From positions 66,377,486 to 66,441,485 of the forward strand of contig CM061134.1 of the NCBI GenBank assembly GCA_030789695.1: a DNA stretch of 64,000 nucleotides. The letters are read 5' to 3'. The translations under genes were made by a program, and so were the position numbers. Below, in pieces: positions 1 to 10,517 of the stretch. The stretch's first letter is position 1. Every line of letters starts with the position of its first letter. Below the pieces are notes generated by a model that searched no databases, was not told where the DNA came from, and saw only the letters and a program-made list of their open reading frames with translations. The DNA is from Scilla litardierei (lineage: Eukaryota > Streptophyta > Magnoliopsida > Asparagales > Asparagaceae).

Positions 1-1080
1 TCTCTATTTATCTATACACACATCTTCTTCAGAATTACAGTAAGCTGTATGGTAAGAATTTATCTAAGTTTAATCATAATGTAGTTATCATTAGAAATTA
101 AATTAGGTAAAGTCCTGCGACTTAATGCAAGGTCAAACATATATCGAGATGAGGATCTCGATCATGGAGAAGTGCTTGACTGTTAGTAGCATAAGTCTAG
201 AAACATTCATGGTGGTAGATGTTTCGAGAAAAGGATATCGAAACATCGGATAGACCATTGTGTCTTAGTCTTCATAGTGTAGTGGTGACGATGATCTCAT
301 GATCGTTCAATTTGGCGAAGTCGGAGACGAGACAAAGGTGCTCATTGGGGAATGAGTTCATTGAACGGCCCACAAGAGTTATCATATAGTTATGCCTGAC
401 CAATCTGTCAATGATAACTCTTAGTGATGATAGGCAAGTTGGTCTTTGACTTGAGGTCATTTTACGAACCTGTACGTGAACGGTATCACAAAGATCTCTG
501 ACCTAGCTTCGAGGCTAGTCCTGTCGAAAGGTATTTGGTTCGGTGATATTTGAAACATGCGACGATAGTAATGACCAAGATAGGATTCGTCTCTCCCTGG
601 TCAATGGGAGTTAGTGTCATAATGTTAGATCGGTCTTTAGTGAAAACTCTGGCCAGAGTATGTTGGATGATGTCCAATATTATTTGACTAAATATCGATG
701 GAGATTAACCGGTTTCGAGCTATTGGGGTTGACAATTTGACCGTACCCTAGGCTTGAATTAAATGACATAGTTTTGATGAAGAGACTAAAATTGCGGAAT
801 TCATCACGGACACAGTCAGGGTGGTCCCGACAACACTCTTGTCAATGAGTTAACCACATAAGTATGATACTGAAACAGGGACGGTATCTGCTGCTCGTGG
901 TCACTGCTGTTTGGGGGCTTCGAGCCCCACCTGTAGTAGGGTTAGGCTATAAGGTCTCACACAGAGTGCGACCTTTATCTAGTAATCGATAGAAACATTA
1001 GGGAAAATATGCATTTGATGCAAGGGATAGAAAACTGAATTTGATATGCCCAAAACCATCTAGAAGGTACTATATGCCTT
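1..1080. other. No gene recognised
   Basis: Only short open frames occur on either strand and none resembles a protein I know. Base composition is mixed and there is no obvious tandem repeat. It may be decayed LTR-retroelement sequence by analogy with what follows, but I see no terminus or coding motif that shows it. Confidence 0.4.
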
Positions 1081-1089
1081 GCCCATACC

Positions 1090-1395
1090 CAAACTGTGCA
1101 TGGGTCAGCCCAAACTGCACCAGGTCACGCCAGTCCCAGGTGCCCTAGGCCTGGGCGTCCTGGGCACCAGGCCCAGGGCCTAGGCACCCAGTGCGCCTGG
1201 TGCAAGGGGCTTGGCCCAAGCGGGCTAGGTGCCATGGGCCTGGGTGGGCACCCAAGCCCAGGCGCCTGGGCGCCTGGCCCAGACCTGGACAGCACCCAGG
1301 ATGGCTGGGCCAGGTGCGAGCCAGGCCTGGGTCCTGCCCAGGCTGGTGCAGTGGGGCCCACACCTAGGGTTTCGAACACTAGGTGCAGAACCTTG
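1090..1395. repeat. GC-rich patch of CCTGGGC/GGCACC words
   Basis: About 300 bp of strongly GC-rich sequence made of short overlapping words (CCTGGGC, GGGCACC, CCCAGGC) on both strands, inside otherwise AT-balanced DNA. Open frames exist on both strands but they are rich in Gly, Pro, Ala and Trp and simply follow the composition, so I do not call a gene. It resembles the GC-rich internal repeats seen in some LTR U3 regions; that assignment is inference. Confidence 0.55.
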
Positions 1396-1630
1396 GGTGA
1401 TGGCTGATTTTGAACGAAAATCAAGTTTTGGGCTGATCTTTAGACGATCAATTGAGGGGCCAAACGGACTCCGACTGACTCGTCGTTTTTTCCTACACGT
1501 TCACCGTTCAGGTCCCTTCGATTTGATAGGTTGTATCAAATGTGAAGCTCAAGGTGAGTAAGTTAAAATTTATGGAAGTTTGGCCTTTATGAAAGGCAAA
1601 CTAACTTGAATTATTTAACTCCAAATATTT

Positions 1631-1690
1631 AGTCCCACATCGGAAGTGGAGTAAAGGGAGGGGTCAGCCACCTATATAAATATATGCATG
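1631..1690 (+). promoter_or_regulatory. LTR-type promoter with TATA box
   Basis: The word AGTCCCACATCGG (1631-1643), frequent in plant LTR promoters, is followed about 30 bp later by TATATAAATATA starting at 1673. The next 350 bp (to about 2040) are unique sequence rich in AAGCTC/GGATC words, with no coding signal. I read this as the U3/R part of a decayed Copia-type LTR on the + strand. The paired LTR was not found in the window. Confidence 0.45.
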
Positions 1691-2216
1691 CTCCCCTCTT
1701 CTAAACTCGTCCCAAGCTCTAAATCTGAGCAACACCCAAAAATGTTGGAGCACGCTCGGATCTAAGCTTAAAATTAATATTCTCTTCTCCCTAAATTTCT
1801 ACCTTGCTCCTGAAAGGCTCTAGCAAAGCCATGAAGGGGTTCGGATCCGATCCAGAGTCTTGGCAAAGGATCACACTCATGTGAAACTTTCTTTGACTCG
1901 TGGTTGGCTCGGCAACAAGGGGATTGTTTGCCTCGGGACGCGGAGCTGTTTGAGGATCGGTTCGAGGGCGTAAGGCTGCTCAGCTTCGGGGAGCAAAAGG
2001 CAGTGCGGTACACCTTGCCTGCACCAAGCCAATGTTCCGGGTATGTATTTTAGAAGCTTTCTTTTAATTATATCGCATTAGCTTAGATCCTTCTTGGGGC
2101 GGTCAGATCCACCTCAAGTTGGCATAGATCCTGGCTCAAGGGTCTAGTTTCCTTAGGGCTTCGCTAAATTGTTTAGCGAATTCTTATTTTAGCTGCTTTT
2201 CTTCTGCTTCTGTAGT

Positions 2217-2779
2217 CCGTCCGACTTAGGACGGGCACAGAAAAGTGCCTTAAGGGTCCTACAAACCCAAACAAAGGGATTGTCGTCGATCTGCACCACA
2301 GGGAGTCGTCAAGGGGGTCGGATCTGGGTTCCGACCCAAATCCCTTCCGATGCTTAAGTTAGATAGGAACTAAAGGAAGAGAGGGAGCTTGGTGTAGCTG
2401 AGATCGACCCACTGAGGCTCGTCTCTAGACTGACGACATAAGCTCATACATGGAATGGTAAAAGTAAGAAGATAGAGTTCTATGTATTAGCTCTCGTACC
2501 TTGAAGATGTAACCCCTTTACCTTTGTCCGTCGACCTATTTATAGGCTGCTCTTCCTTGATGAGGCGTGACCGCCCTCATTGATTAGGGCACGATCTTCT
2601 CTAAGATTCGAGCTAACGGCTGCCCATTTACTCGTCCCTATTAACTCTTCCTTGAGTGTCGACATCAGTCCAACGGTCGTCTGACCTGTTCGCCCGACTC
2701 AGTCGTAGCCAACTTAGAGTGTGGGGATAACAGGTCGGGTATGGGGATACCTAATCGTGTTTATATCCGTGCACTAACA
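2217..2779 (-). repeat. Gypsy-like LTR fragment, minus strand
   Basis: Read on the - strand this has an LTR layout. A TGTTAG-type start lies near 2779 and a TATA box (CCTATAAATAGG) at about 2537-2548. The 3' portion ends in the AACTTAAGCATCGGA...GCAGATC block (2288-2360) typical of many plant Gypsy LTRs. The same block recurs in the opposite orientation at 7702-7777. The outer limits are estimates because no paired LTR or target duplication could be matched. Confidence 0.5.
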
Positions 2780-5235
2780 GGACCTGAATCCAGACCTGGG
2801 TTGCGTCATCGGCACAAGGTCTCTGTCACTGGATCAAGGAGACGTTTGGCACTGACTGCACAAAGAATCTAGGCACATCCCGTGCCAGTTCCACACTATC
2901 GTCACCATCCACTGTGGTCTAAGAGACGAAACCAAAGAATGTGATGAACGAGAAGGAAAGGAGCTATGTGCTCAGCTTCGACGAGGGGAACATCGACGAC
3001 CTTGATTTCATAGATGAGGATAAGTTCTGTCACTAGAACATCTCGAATCAGCTTTCGGCGTTCAACGGGGGCACCGCCGTCGGTGGGTGTCGCATGCCGC
3101 TGGCTACAATCATTCTAATGTAACTCAGCGTTGGGTACAAATAGTGGCAAACATAAACCCCCTATGGAAAACCACTCACCGGTGAGGAAGAAGACCCTTA
3201 ATTTCCCGTCGACAAGGAAGAAGAAAAAGACCCCAAATTCCCACTTGTCCAATCGTCTTCGAACGTTGGGCGAAGGAGTATTGACAGCTGCAGTGGAAGT
3301 CTCCAACGCGATCTTGTCTTGGCTTTGAGGACGTCGCCACTTCCTCCACCCTGCCGCCAGCATCAGAGGCGGCCGAACCCTACTCGATGTCATCTACAAA
3401 GAGGAAGAATCTCACATCGGCCGCATCAGTGGGTGCCCCAGGTGGAAGGATCTGAACGAGTGTCTCCAGATCCGGCCAGCCGCCACATCGATGACCGCAT
3501 GGCATCCATTCCAGCAAAGGAGAGATAGAAACAGTCAATGTCCGACACCAATCAGAGCGAGGAACCTCAGCAAGACATTCCCGATCACCGTTGTGAAACT
3601 TGAATCCAAACTCTTGGCCAAATACAATCATCGATCGACTGATCTAACCAAACCAGCAACCGATCTGACTTTGTTCGAGCGTCTGGGTCGATCCCTTTGT
3701 CATACTACCAAAGGGCGAGCGGATGAGTTGTCCCCTGCCTCACTTTCAAGCTGCCAATGATGCCAACCTCCCCCAATGTCTGACCATGGACATCCGCTCC
3801 ACCACTCTGCTGAGCTGCCGAAGATATCGATCGGCCGAGAGCAATCAATCAAACAGATCCAGAGCCATTCATTGAAGCTTGTCGAAGAAGCAGGATGCAC
3901 CCTCTATGCACTGACACAGGTCGATTGGACTGACAGAGACGGTGACCTCCATCACACTCACAGATCATTTGAGCTCATCACAGGAGCCGGGAAGCCAAAT
4001 TTCTCAAGAATATCTGCGAGGAAATATGCCAACTGGCTTTCTATTATTAGATGATTTTACTCCCTTTCGCTTCTTTATTTTCTTCCTTTAGGCCCCCAGT
4101 GAAGTTCTTTGGCTCGCAATCATTTTTGTTTGAAACATTTACACCTTCTACTTCATAACAGCTTCTGGGTTTCTCGACATGGCTCCCCTTTCTGAGCGAT
4201 CGGAAAGCTCTCCATAACTAGTCCAAAGTATTGGGGGAAGGAGAACTTGGTCGACTCCCATCTCCAAGCCCCTGTCAAAGTTTCCCCATGCTGAGCTCCT
4301 CCTGCATAGCTGAAAATTCAGCGCAAGACAAAGCACACCAAGCGTACCGAGCGTAGGGAAGTGTGGCGAGCATATCATACCAAGATGGACATCTGATGCC
4401 GAGCCTCCATGCTGAGCCTCATCCATCTGAGACCCGCCAACGCTGCCCCAGAACTGAGCTGTTTCGAGCTTCGTCTAGGCATCCTTAACCTCTGATTAAG
4501 CCCGAGCTCAAATCTCCCTTTAAATTCTTCGGAGCCTGCTGAACTGTCCATCTCTCCTTGCCAACAGAGCTCCAACTCCCCATATCAGCCCAGAACTTTT
4601 TGACAAAAGCTTGAGCAAGCTCGAATTCTCTTTTGGCATGTCTCGAGCGACCTCTATCTCAGCTCCAACATGGCAAGCTCGACTTCAGGTGCAACAAGCC
4701 CGGCCTTGCTGTGATTTGTTTCGGTAAGCAAGCCCCATCTCTGAGCTTGGAAAGAACCTCATTCGTCAGACCTACGAGCAGGCTAAGCATGTGGTTATTC
4801 ACCTTCCAACCAGGCCCCAATAATGTTAGTGGTTTGTCTGAGATTCATCCGAGCTTCGCCCGAGATCGATTCGAGCTTCCGAGCTTCGTCCAGGCTTCCA
4901 CCAATCTGTAGCATAGGAGAAAAATGTCCTAGGGCTGTTGGTGATCATCTCAAGCTCGATCCATCTCAAGCTCAAGCTCACGAGCAAGCTTACCTCTGAT
5001 CTATGGTGAACCCGAGCTTGTGGATGCACTCACCTCACCAAGGCGCTTGTCGAATTGCTCCTCCGTCGAAACTCCCCCTCAGACGAAGATTCATCTGACC
5101 AAGGCCACACTCAAGTGAATGCCACAGGCCGAGCTCTGTAGGGCCATCGACCTCTGCTATTCCCTATGCGACGCCCCTGCCTCGGCATCGAATCCATCGA
5201 GGAATGGCTTCAGAACACCTCAAGCACTGGACACA
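2780..5235. repeat. Decayed retroelement internal region
   Basis: No long open frame survives. A segment at about 3060-3105 (CACCGCCGTCGGTGGG) resembles the GGCGCCGTCTGTGGG word that follows the 5' LTR in many Gypsy elements, which would make this a gag/leader remnant; this is weak. Between about 4150 and 5110 the words GAGCTC, GAGCTT and CGAGC recur densely on both strands, as if a short tandem repeat had decayed. Open frames of 60-95 codons on both strands show no family resemblance. Confidence 0.35.
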
Positions 5236-5410
5236 TCCTAATCTCATTCGCTAACCCCGGAGACACTGTCTCCGTTGCTGCAAATGAGGCCAACCAATCC
5301 AGGAGGAGGCCGATCAGATGAGGCTGACCCAGGAGGAGGTTGACTAGAGGAGGCCGACCCATCCAGGAGGAGGCCGACCAGACCAGACCGACCCATCCAA
5401 GAAAAGTCCA
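5236..5410. repeat. Short GGAGGCCGACC repeat patch
   Basis: The word AGGAGGAGGCCGACC and close variants occur several times in tandem, separated by CATCC/AGACC. It produces open frames on the minus strand that are repeat-encoded and not credible genes. It shares the GGCCGACC word with the minisatellite at 6160-7165, so both probably belong to the same retroelement family. Confidence 0.5.
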
Positions 5411-6014
5411 ACCATAAAGAGCTGCATTTCTCACCCCTGTCCAACAAGCCAAGTTCATAGACCCACCTCCGTCTGAGCTTGTCGACCTTGACATCACCTG
5501 AGCTCGAATTTGAGTTATTTCCTTGACGACCTTTCAACACGACAAGGTTCCTCTTGATCTCATTGTCCGGTTTCCAATTGCTCAGTTTTTTCTTCGTAGG
5601 CAGAAACTGGTAGTCAGGGATGAGTACTTCACGGAAGGCCTCGGTGACAAACACCATCAGCTACACTTACAACTAGAACACGGCCTTGCCGTCCTCATTG
5701 TTGCGGCCAAATGTGTCCTCTGTCACCGCCCGAAATAGATCGGATCCGACATGACGCCGACCCCGCCACTTCATCGCCTAGGTCCGCCAATCGTGACCAT
5801 CGTTACTACCAAGCTTAAACATCTGATGATCCACCCAACAAACATGTGCCAACGTGATGGAATTTCTGACGAGTCGAGTTTGCCCACCTTTCAGGGTAAA
5901 CCCGAGCCATGGAGAGGGCCAGGACAATGTACACGAGAGGACATGTACTATCTCCACCTTCCAAGTTCACCCAACGGTACAGAAACTATGGCAGTGATGT
6001 AGAACCTCTATTGA

Positions 6015-6158
6015 CCAGACGAAAGCTGGAGCAAGAGCTGGAGCTAGGATCCAGACGAAAGCTGGAGCCAAAGCTCGAGCTAGGATCCAGACGAAAGCTG
6101 GAGCTGGAGCTAGAGCTAGGATCCAGACAATACATGGTGCTGGAGCTGGAGCTGAGAT
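6015..6158. repeat. 36-bp tandem repeat, 4 copies
   Basis: Four units of exactly 36 bp start at 6015, 6051, 6087 and 6123, each opening with CCAGACGAAAGCTGGAGC or a close variant (the fourth is diverged). It ends where the hairpin minisatellite begins. Confidence 0.85.
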
Positions 6159-6159
6159 C

Positions 6160-7165
6160 GGCCGTAAGGCTGGGGCCACTCCCCCAGTAGGCCGACCAAA
6201 CCCAGATCGATTGAGGCAACTCCCCCAGCAGGACGATCATTTGATCGACCATAAGGCTGGGGCAACTCCCCGAGCAGGCTGATCATTCGGTCGACCATAA
6301 GACTTGAGGTGGCTTCCCCAGCTGGTCGATCGATTCGTCGGTTGTAAGGCTGGGGGTAACTCCCCCAGCAAGCCGATCACATATCGACCATAAGGCTGGG
6401 GCAACTCCCCCAACAGGCCGATCATTCGATCGACCATAAGACTAGGGTTAGCTCCCCTAGCTGGCCGATCGACCTGTCAGCTGTAAGGCTGGGGCAACTC
6501 CCCCAGCAGGCTGACCTATCGACCGTAAGGCTGGAGGAAACTCCCCCAGCAGGCCGATCATTCGATCGACCGTAAGACTAGGGGTAGCTTCCCCAGCAGG
6601 CCGATCGACCTGTTGCCCGTAAGGCTGGGGAAAACTCCCCAGCAGGCCGACCTGTTGATCGAAAGGTTGGAGGCACCTTTCCCAGCTGGTCAACCACGTA
6701 TCGACCATAAGGTTCGGAGCAACTCCCCCAATAGGTCGATCACTGGATCGACCGTAAGACTGGGGATATCTTCCCCAGTAGGCCAATCGACCTGTCGACC
6801 ATAAGGCTGATGGCAACTCCCCCAGCAGGTCGACCAAGGCTGAGGCCCAACTCTCCCAGTAGGCCGACCCACCTGGTTTGCCATAAGGCTGGGGCCACTC
6901 CCCCAGCAGGCCGATCCATCCGTCGGCCGTAAGTCGAGGGGCGACCCCCTTCCCATCGAACGAACAGATCGGTCGTAAGGCTAGGGGCCGCTCCCCTAGC
7001 TGGCCAACCCACTCCTTCGTCGGCCGTATGTCGAGCGGCCACTCCCCTTGCCACTGAACGAACAGATCAGTTGTAAGGCTGGGGGCCACTCCTCCAGCTG
7101 TCCAACCCACTCCTTCATCGACCGTAAGTCGAGGGGACACTCCCCTTACCACCGAACGAATATCG
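6160..7165. repeat. Minisatellite of ~46-bp hairpin units
   Basis: About 20 imperfect units of roughly 43-50 bp, each of the form TAAGGCTGGGG-CAACT-CCCCCAGC followed by a spacer such as AGGCCGATCATTCGATCGACC. The GGCTGGGG and CCCCAGC arms are inverted complements, so every unit can form a small hairpin, and the spacer contains a second short palindrome (CGATCG). The minus-strand open frames here, the longest 256 codons, are a translation of the repeat and not a gene. Confidence 0.85.
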
Positions 7166-7226
7166 GACCGACCAATTATTGTCCTTATCCGACTTCGCAA
7201 GCTGAACCAAGTCCGTAAAGATACCA

Positions 7227-7228
<2 letters not shown>

Positions 7229-7268
<40 letters not shown>
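7229..7268. repeat. (TC)20 microsatellite
   Basis: Twenty uninterrupted TC dinucleotides, directly following the minisatellite. Confidence 0.97.
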
Positions 7269-7270
<2 letters not shown>

Positions 7271-7309
7271 CTACTTTATCTCCCGACCTCAACCTTCGCA
7301 ACGGCAGAG

Positions 7310-7880
7310 CTTGGGAGATGGGGGCAATTATCATGCCAATTATGGCCAGCCTACATGGCCACCTTCATGGCTCCTAAATCCGATGATTAAGACCCGCACT
7401 TGCACCTTAATCAAGGACAGCGGTAATCAGGGGTCAAACATTTCCTCTTTAGCATGCCGTCATCAAGGACGACATTAAAGCCTCTTCATTGCCCATTACT
7501 ACAGGGGGCTCATGTATATGAAAGGGAGGAGGCATAATCTCCAGGGGGATCACCGAGATCTACAATGGAGGTGTACCACTACCATTTCTTAACATCTTCT
7601 TCAACCTTACACATTTCTCCTCCACAGCTCCGCACGAGAACTCGTTCTTGGACTCTCCGTGAACCAAGCTCGATTCCACCGAGTACCTCTTAGTCACCAT
7701 TTAACTTAAGCATCGGAGGGGACTTGGTCGGAACCAAAGTTCGATCCCCCTGACGAGCTCCCTAGTCTGTGCAGATCAAAGGAGATGTCAACTCATCGAA
7801 TCTTCCCTTCGCGTCCCGCCATTCGGATCCGAATGCCCTCGATATTACATTCCCAACTTAAGCATCAATTGAGAGAAATT
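7310..7880 (+). repeat. Gypsy-like LTR fragment, plus strand
   Basis: The block AACTTAAGCATCGGAGGG...GCAGATC at 7702-7777 is the inverted counterpart of 2288-2360 and marks the downstream part of a plant Gypsy-type LTR. Upstream sequence is non-coding. No primer-binding site or partner LTR could be placed, so this is called a fragment. Confidence 0.5.
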
Positions 7881-8088
7881 GGAGTTCCCACCCTAATTTG
7901 CATTGCTTATGCTTTATTTTTTGTGTCATCTGTCATGTAGATTAGACAAGATAGTTCCAACCACTTACATGCAAGCACTAACCTCTAACTAATCATCTCC
8001 AACCACTCTCTTGACCCATCCACTGCTCTCACACATTCAGGTCCATTTGGGACTCGTCAACTTGGCCCACTTTGATTGGAGTGAAACA

Positions 8089-8154
8089 ATATAATGATGT
8101 GCGTAAAATATTGCTTATTTTTTTTTGTCGCTACCCACTATATAATGATGTGCG
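8089..8154. repeat. Partial duplication next to Copia insertion site
   Basis: The word TATAATGATGTGCGT occurs at 8089-8103 and again from 8140, its last base now lying beyond the Copia element at 14385. The second copy supplied the insertion site. The spacing is about 51 bp. Confidence 0.7.
8150..8154. repeat. Target-site duplication GTGCG (left)
   Basis: Matches GTGCG at 14380-14384 exactly and abuts the TG of the 5' LTR. Confidence 0.93.
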
Positions 8155-8358
8155 TGTTATGAATGAGGGAGGCTCTTTGCCTCCCATCCTTCATTACCCA
8201 CTCATTGGTCCCATTACTATGAGTAATGGGGACCCTTGGTCTCCTAGAGGCCCTTCATCTCCCTTTGCTAAATTAATATATAGAGAACCATGGTATATGG
8301 CCATGGTTACTCATTCCTATCTCTATTTTTTCCTCTTGAGTTTGATTACTCTCTAACA
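8155..8358 (+). repeat. Copia-1 5' LTR
   Basis: 204 bp, starting TGTTATGAATG and ending CTCTCTAACA. It contains three perfect hairpins: GGGAGGC/GCCTCCC (8167-8185), CCCATTAC/GTAATGGG (8210-8230) and AACCATGG/CCATGGTT (8286-8308). A TATA-like AATATATAG lies at 8276-8284. A 94-codon frame across it is also present in the 3' LTR and is not a known protein. Confidence 0.95.
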
Positions 8359-9373
8359 CGTTAACTGCAAACTATGATTGTTGTTTGTTTACAAAATGTT
8401 AGACCAATTGAGAGGAAAGAGATTGCTGATTCCTAAATATTGCAAATTGGTAGCTTCGTTCTAGATGCTACAGGTTTTATGATTTGGGGACTCTTGAGAT
8501 CCCCTACATACCTAATGTTTTGATTTAGGGCATAAGTTAAATTACCTTAGATTATTTTTTTTAAACGGTAGATGGGCCGTTTATTGGGCCTGAAGCCCAG
8601 TAAATACAATTGCACACTTAAAAATTAAACTAAAATTTTACTAATGGGCCTGAAGTCCACATATTGAATTGGCTTATTGGGCTCGAAGCTTCGTTAATAC
8701 AATTGCTTATTAAATTTATTAATATTTTTCTGATGGGCCTGGAGCCCCAATCATAATATTACTTTACTCTACGCCGAATTTGTCTTTTTGCTAATATTAT
8801 ATTACTCTGGCATTATTATTAAATTATGGAATACTAGGATTCTATTTATCAAAATATAACTATCTTAAAGATCCTGAGACCGCTCTGCCGTTAGTCAACT
8901 AACCTAACGGTGTATGACGTTTCCACGTGGTCTACGAGATAATTATATTTTCTAGTTTCTTTTACCATATGTTATGCTTGAGATATATGCGTGGTTGTTT
9001 ATTTTTATGCCCGTAGCATATTTAGAACTGCGTGGATGTTTAAATAAGTAAAAATGTGTTTTTCGGGATCGGCCATAGTATACCTATTTACTTTCCTTGC
9101 ACTTTTATTTTCTTTTGAGAGAATTTGTAAGTGAGAAAATTTGTATAAAAAGCCAAAGCTCGGAGCAACAGCATATGAAGACGAAGATAATGGGACCCAC
9201 TTTGGGTTTCCGAAGTTGTATTATTCTTTTCTTTTACGGATTGTAAACGAACTTTGGACTATGTACTTTTTTATTGGGTATCTGGCCGATCCCCGCATTT
9301 TTACTTGGTTATTTCTTTATGCATGAATTTTGAATTTTAATTAATTCATGCTCATTTTAAATTGCATAGATAA
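8359..9373 (+). other. Copia-1 untranslated leader
   Basis: About 1 kb between the 5' LTR and gag with no convincing coding frame. The word GGGCCTGAAGCCC, itself a small hairpin, occurs at about 8587 and in decayed form near 8646, 8680 and 8735, always near AATACAATTGC or a variant. No canonical TGGTATCAGAGC primer site is seen just after the LTR, so the priming tRNA is unknown. Confidence 0.7.
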
Positions 9374-10387
9374 ATGGCAAAATTGGCAAGCATCGATTTC
9401 GAAGTCCTTGACTCTGCAGGGACGAATTACCTGAGTTGGCGAGTGGACCTGAAGTTCCACTTGCGTTCGATGGCCCTACTTGGGTCCATTTTGGCTCCTT
9501 CCTCGGCCCCAGCAGCGGCCGAAGCTTCTGCTACATCTAGCAGCAGCCCTCCAGCCACTGTATCCGATGTAGATAAGGCGAAAGCCATAATCTACATTAG
9601 GAAACATATCGATCGGACCTTAAAGGCCGAATACTTAACGGTTGAGGATCCAAAGGACCTGTGGACAGCGCTGGAAGCTCGGTATAAACATCAAATTGAT
9701 GTTATATTACCGCGTGCCAGTTATGAGTGGGAAAACCTCAGACTTCAGGACTATAAGTCCGTCGCTGAGTACAATTCTGCACTTCATAACATCACCTCAC
9801 GCCTGAAGTTGTGCGGTGAAGAAGTGACAGAACAGCGCATGTTGGAAAAGACATTTACCTCGTTTCACGAGAAAGATGCAATCCTCATGCAGCAGTATCG
9901 TGAACGCAATTTCACGAAATTTTCCAATCTGATCTCATGCCTACTTAGGGCAGAGCAGAATCGAGACTTACTGCTTGCAACTCATAACTTATGTCCAGCT
10001 GGCACTGCCCCTATCCCTGAAGCCCACCACGTTTCTCCCCAGAAGTGGAAAAACAAGAGGAAGGCTAAAAACACTAAAGGGAAAGCTATAATGAAGCAAC
10101 CAAGAGGTGCAGCTCCCCAGACAAACAAAAACAATAAGGGAAAAAGAAATTTCACTTGGAAGCGAAAGAACACCGAGCAAGTGTCACTTCCAAAGAAGAA
10201 CTGGGAGGATAAATGCCATAGATGCGGCATGACTGGCCATTGGTCCAGAAACTGCTGCACTCCTCGCCACCTCCAGGATCTATACCAGGCGAGCCAGAAG
10301 TCTCTACCTGAAACAAACTTGGCGGCTGTTCAGCCGCCAACAATGTTTACTGCAAAAGACTTCGAGAACGACGACCTTCTCGATTGA
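9374..10387 (+). CDS. Copia-1 Gag (nucleocapsid) protein
   Basis: A 337-codon frame encoding the structural Gag that packages the element's RNA into virus-like particles in the cytoplasm. The N-terminal half has the gag-polypeptide pattern of plant Copia elements (LWTALEARY near residue 96, then the SRLKLCGEEV region). The C-terminal part is Lys-rich and basic, leading to one CCHC zinc knuckle, CHRCGMTGHWSRNC, at about residues 281-294 (C-x2-C-x4-H-x4-C, all four ligands present). The ATG follows the leader directly and the frame is open to TGA at 10385. Pol is in a different frame after a 130-bp spacer. It looks intact. Confidence 0.92.
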   Translation: MAKLASIDFEVLDSAGTNYLSWRVDLKFHLRSMALLGSILAPSSAPAAAEASATSSSSPPATVSDVDKAKAIIYIRKHIDRTLKAEYLTVEDPKDLWTALEARYKHQIDVILPRASYEWENLRLQDYKSVAEYNSALHNITSRLKLCGEEVTEQRMLEKTFTSFHEKDAILMQQYRERNFTKFSNLISCLLRAEQNRDLLLATHNLCPAGTAPIPEAHHVSPQKWKNKRKAKNTKGKAIMKQPRGAAPQTNKNNKGKRNFTWKRKNTEQVSLPKKNWEDKCHRCGMTGHWSRNCCTPRHLQDLYQASQKSLPETNLAAVQPPTMFTAKDFENDDLLD

Positions 10388-10517
10388 GCACCATCGTTTA
10401 TCTATGCTTTTTAGAATTAAATGTATCTTCATCTTTTATTTGCTTAAGTACGAACTTTTATTTTTGAATGAATGTTTACATTTTCGCTCAAATAAAATTT
10501 CTTTTTTGCTTATATAG
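10388..10517 (+). other. gag-pol spacer of Copia-1
   Basis: 130 bp of AT-rich non-coding sequence separating two frames. It ends in TTTTGCTTATATAG immediately before the pol ATG, which looks like a splice acceptor. Separate expression of pol from a spliced or internal transcript is therefore possible, but this is inference. Confidence 0.45.

Noticed and set aside
1096..1561. Overlapping GC-rich open frames on both strands
   Set aside because: Pro/Gly/Trp-rich, with frames matching on opposite strands, as expected from repeated GC words.
5244..5657. 137-codon minus-strand frame
   Set aside because: Half of it is the GGAGGCCGACC repeat patch and the rest matches no family; no supporting signals.
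6457..7227. 256-codon minus-strand open frame
   Set aside because: It is a direct translation of the ~46-bp hairpin minisatellite; all three frames on that strand are similarly open.
9982..10343. Minus-strand frames opposite gag
   Set aside because: Shadows of the Gag coding sequence, which has clear motifs on the plus strand.
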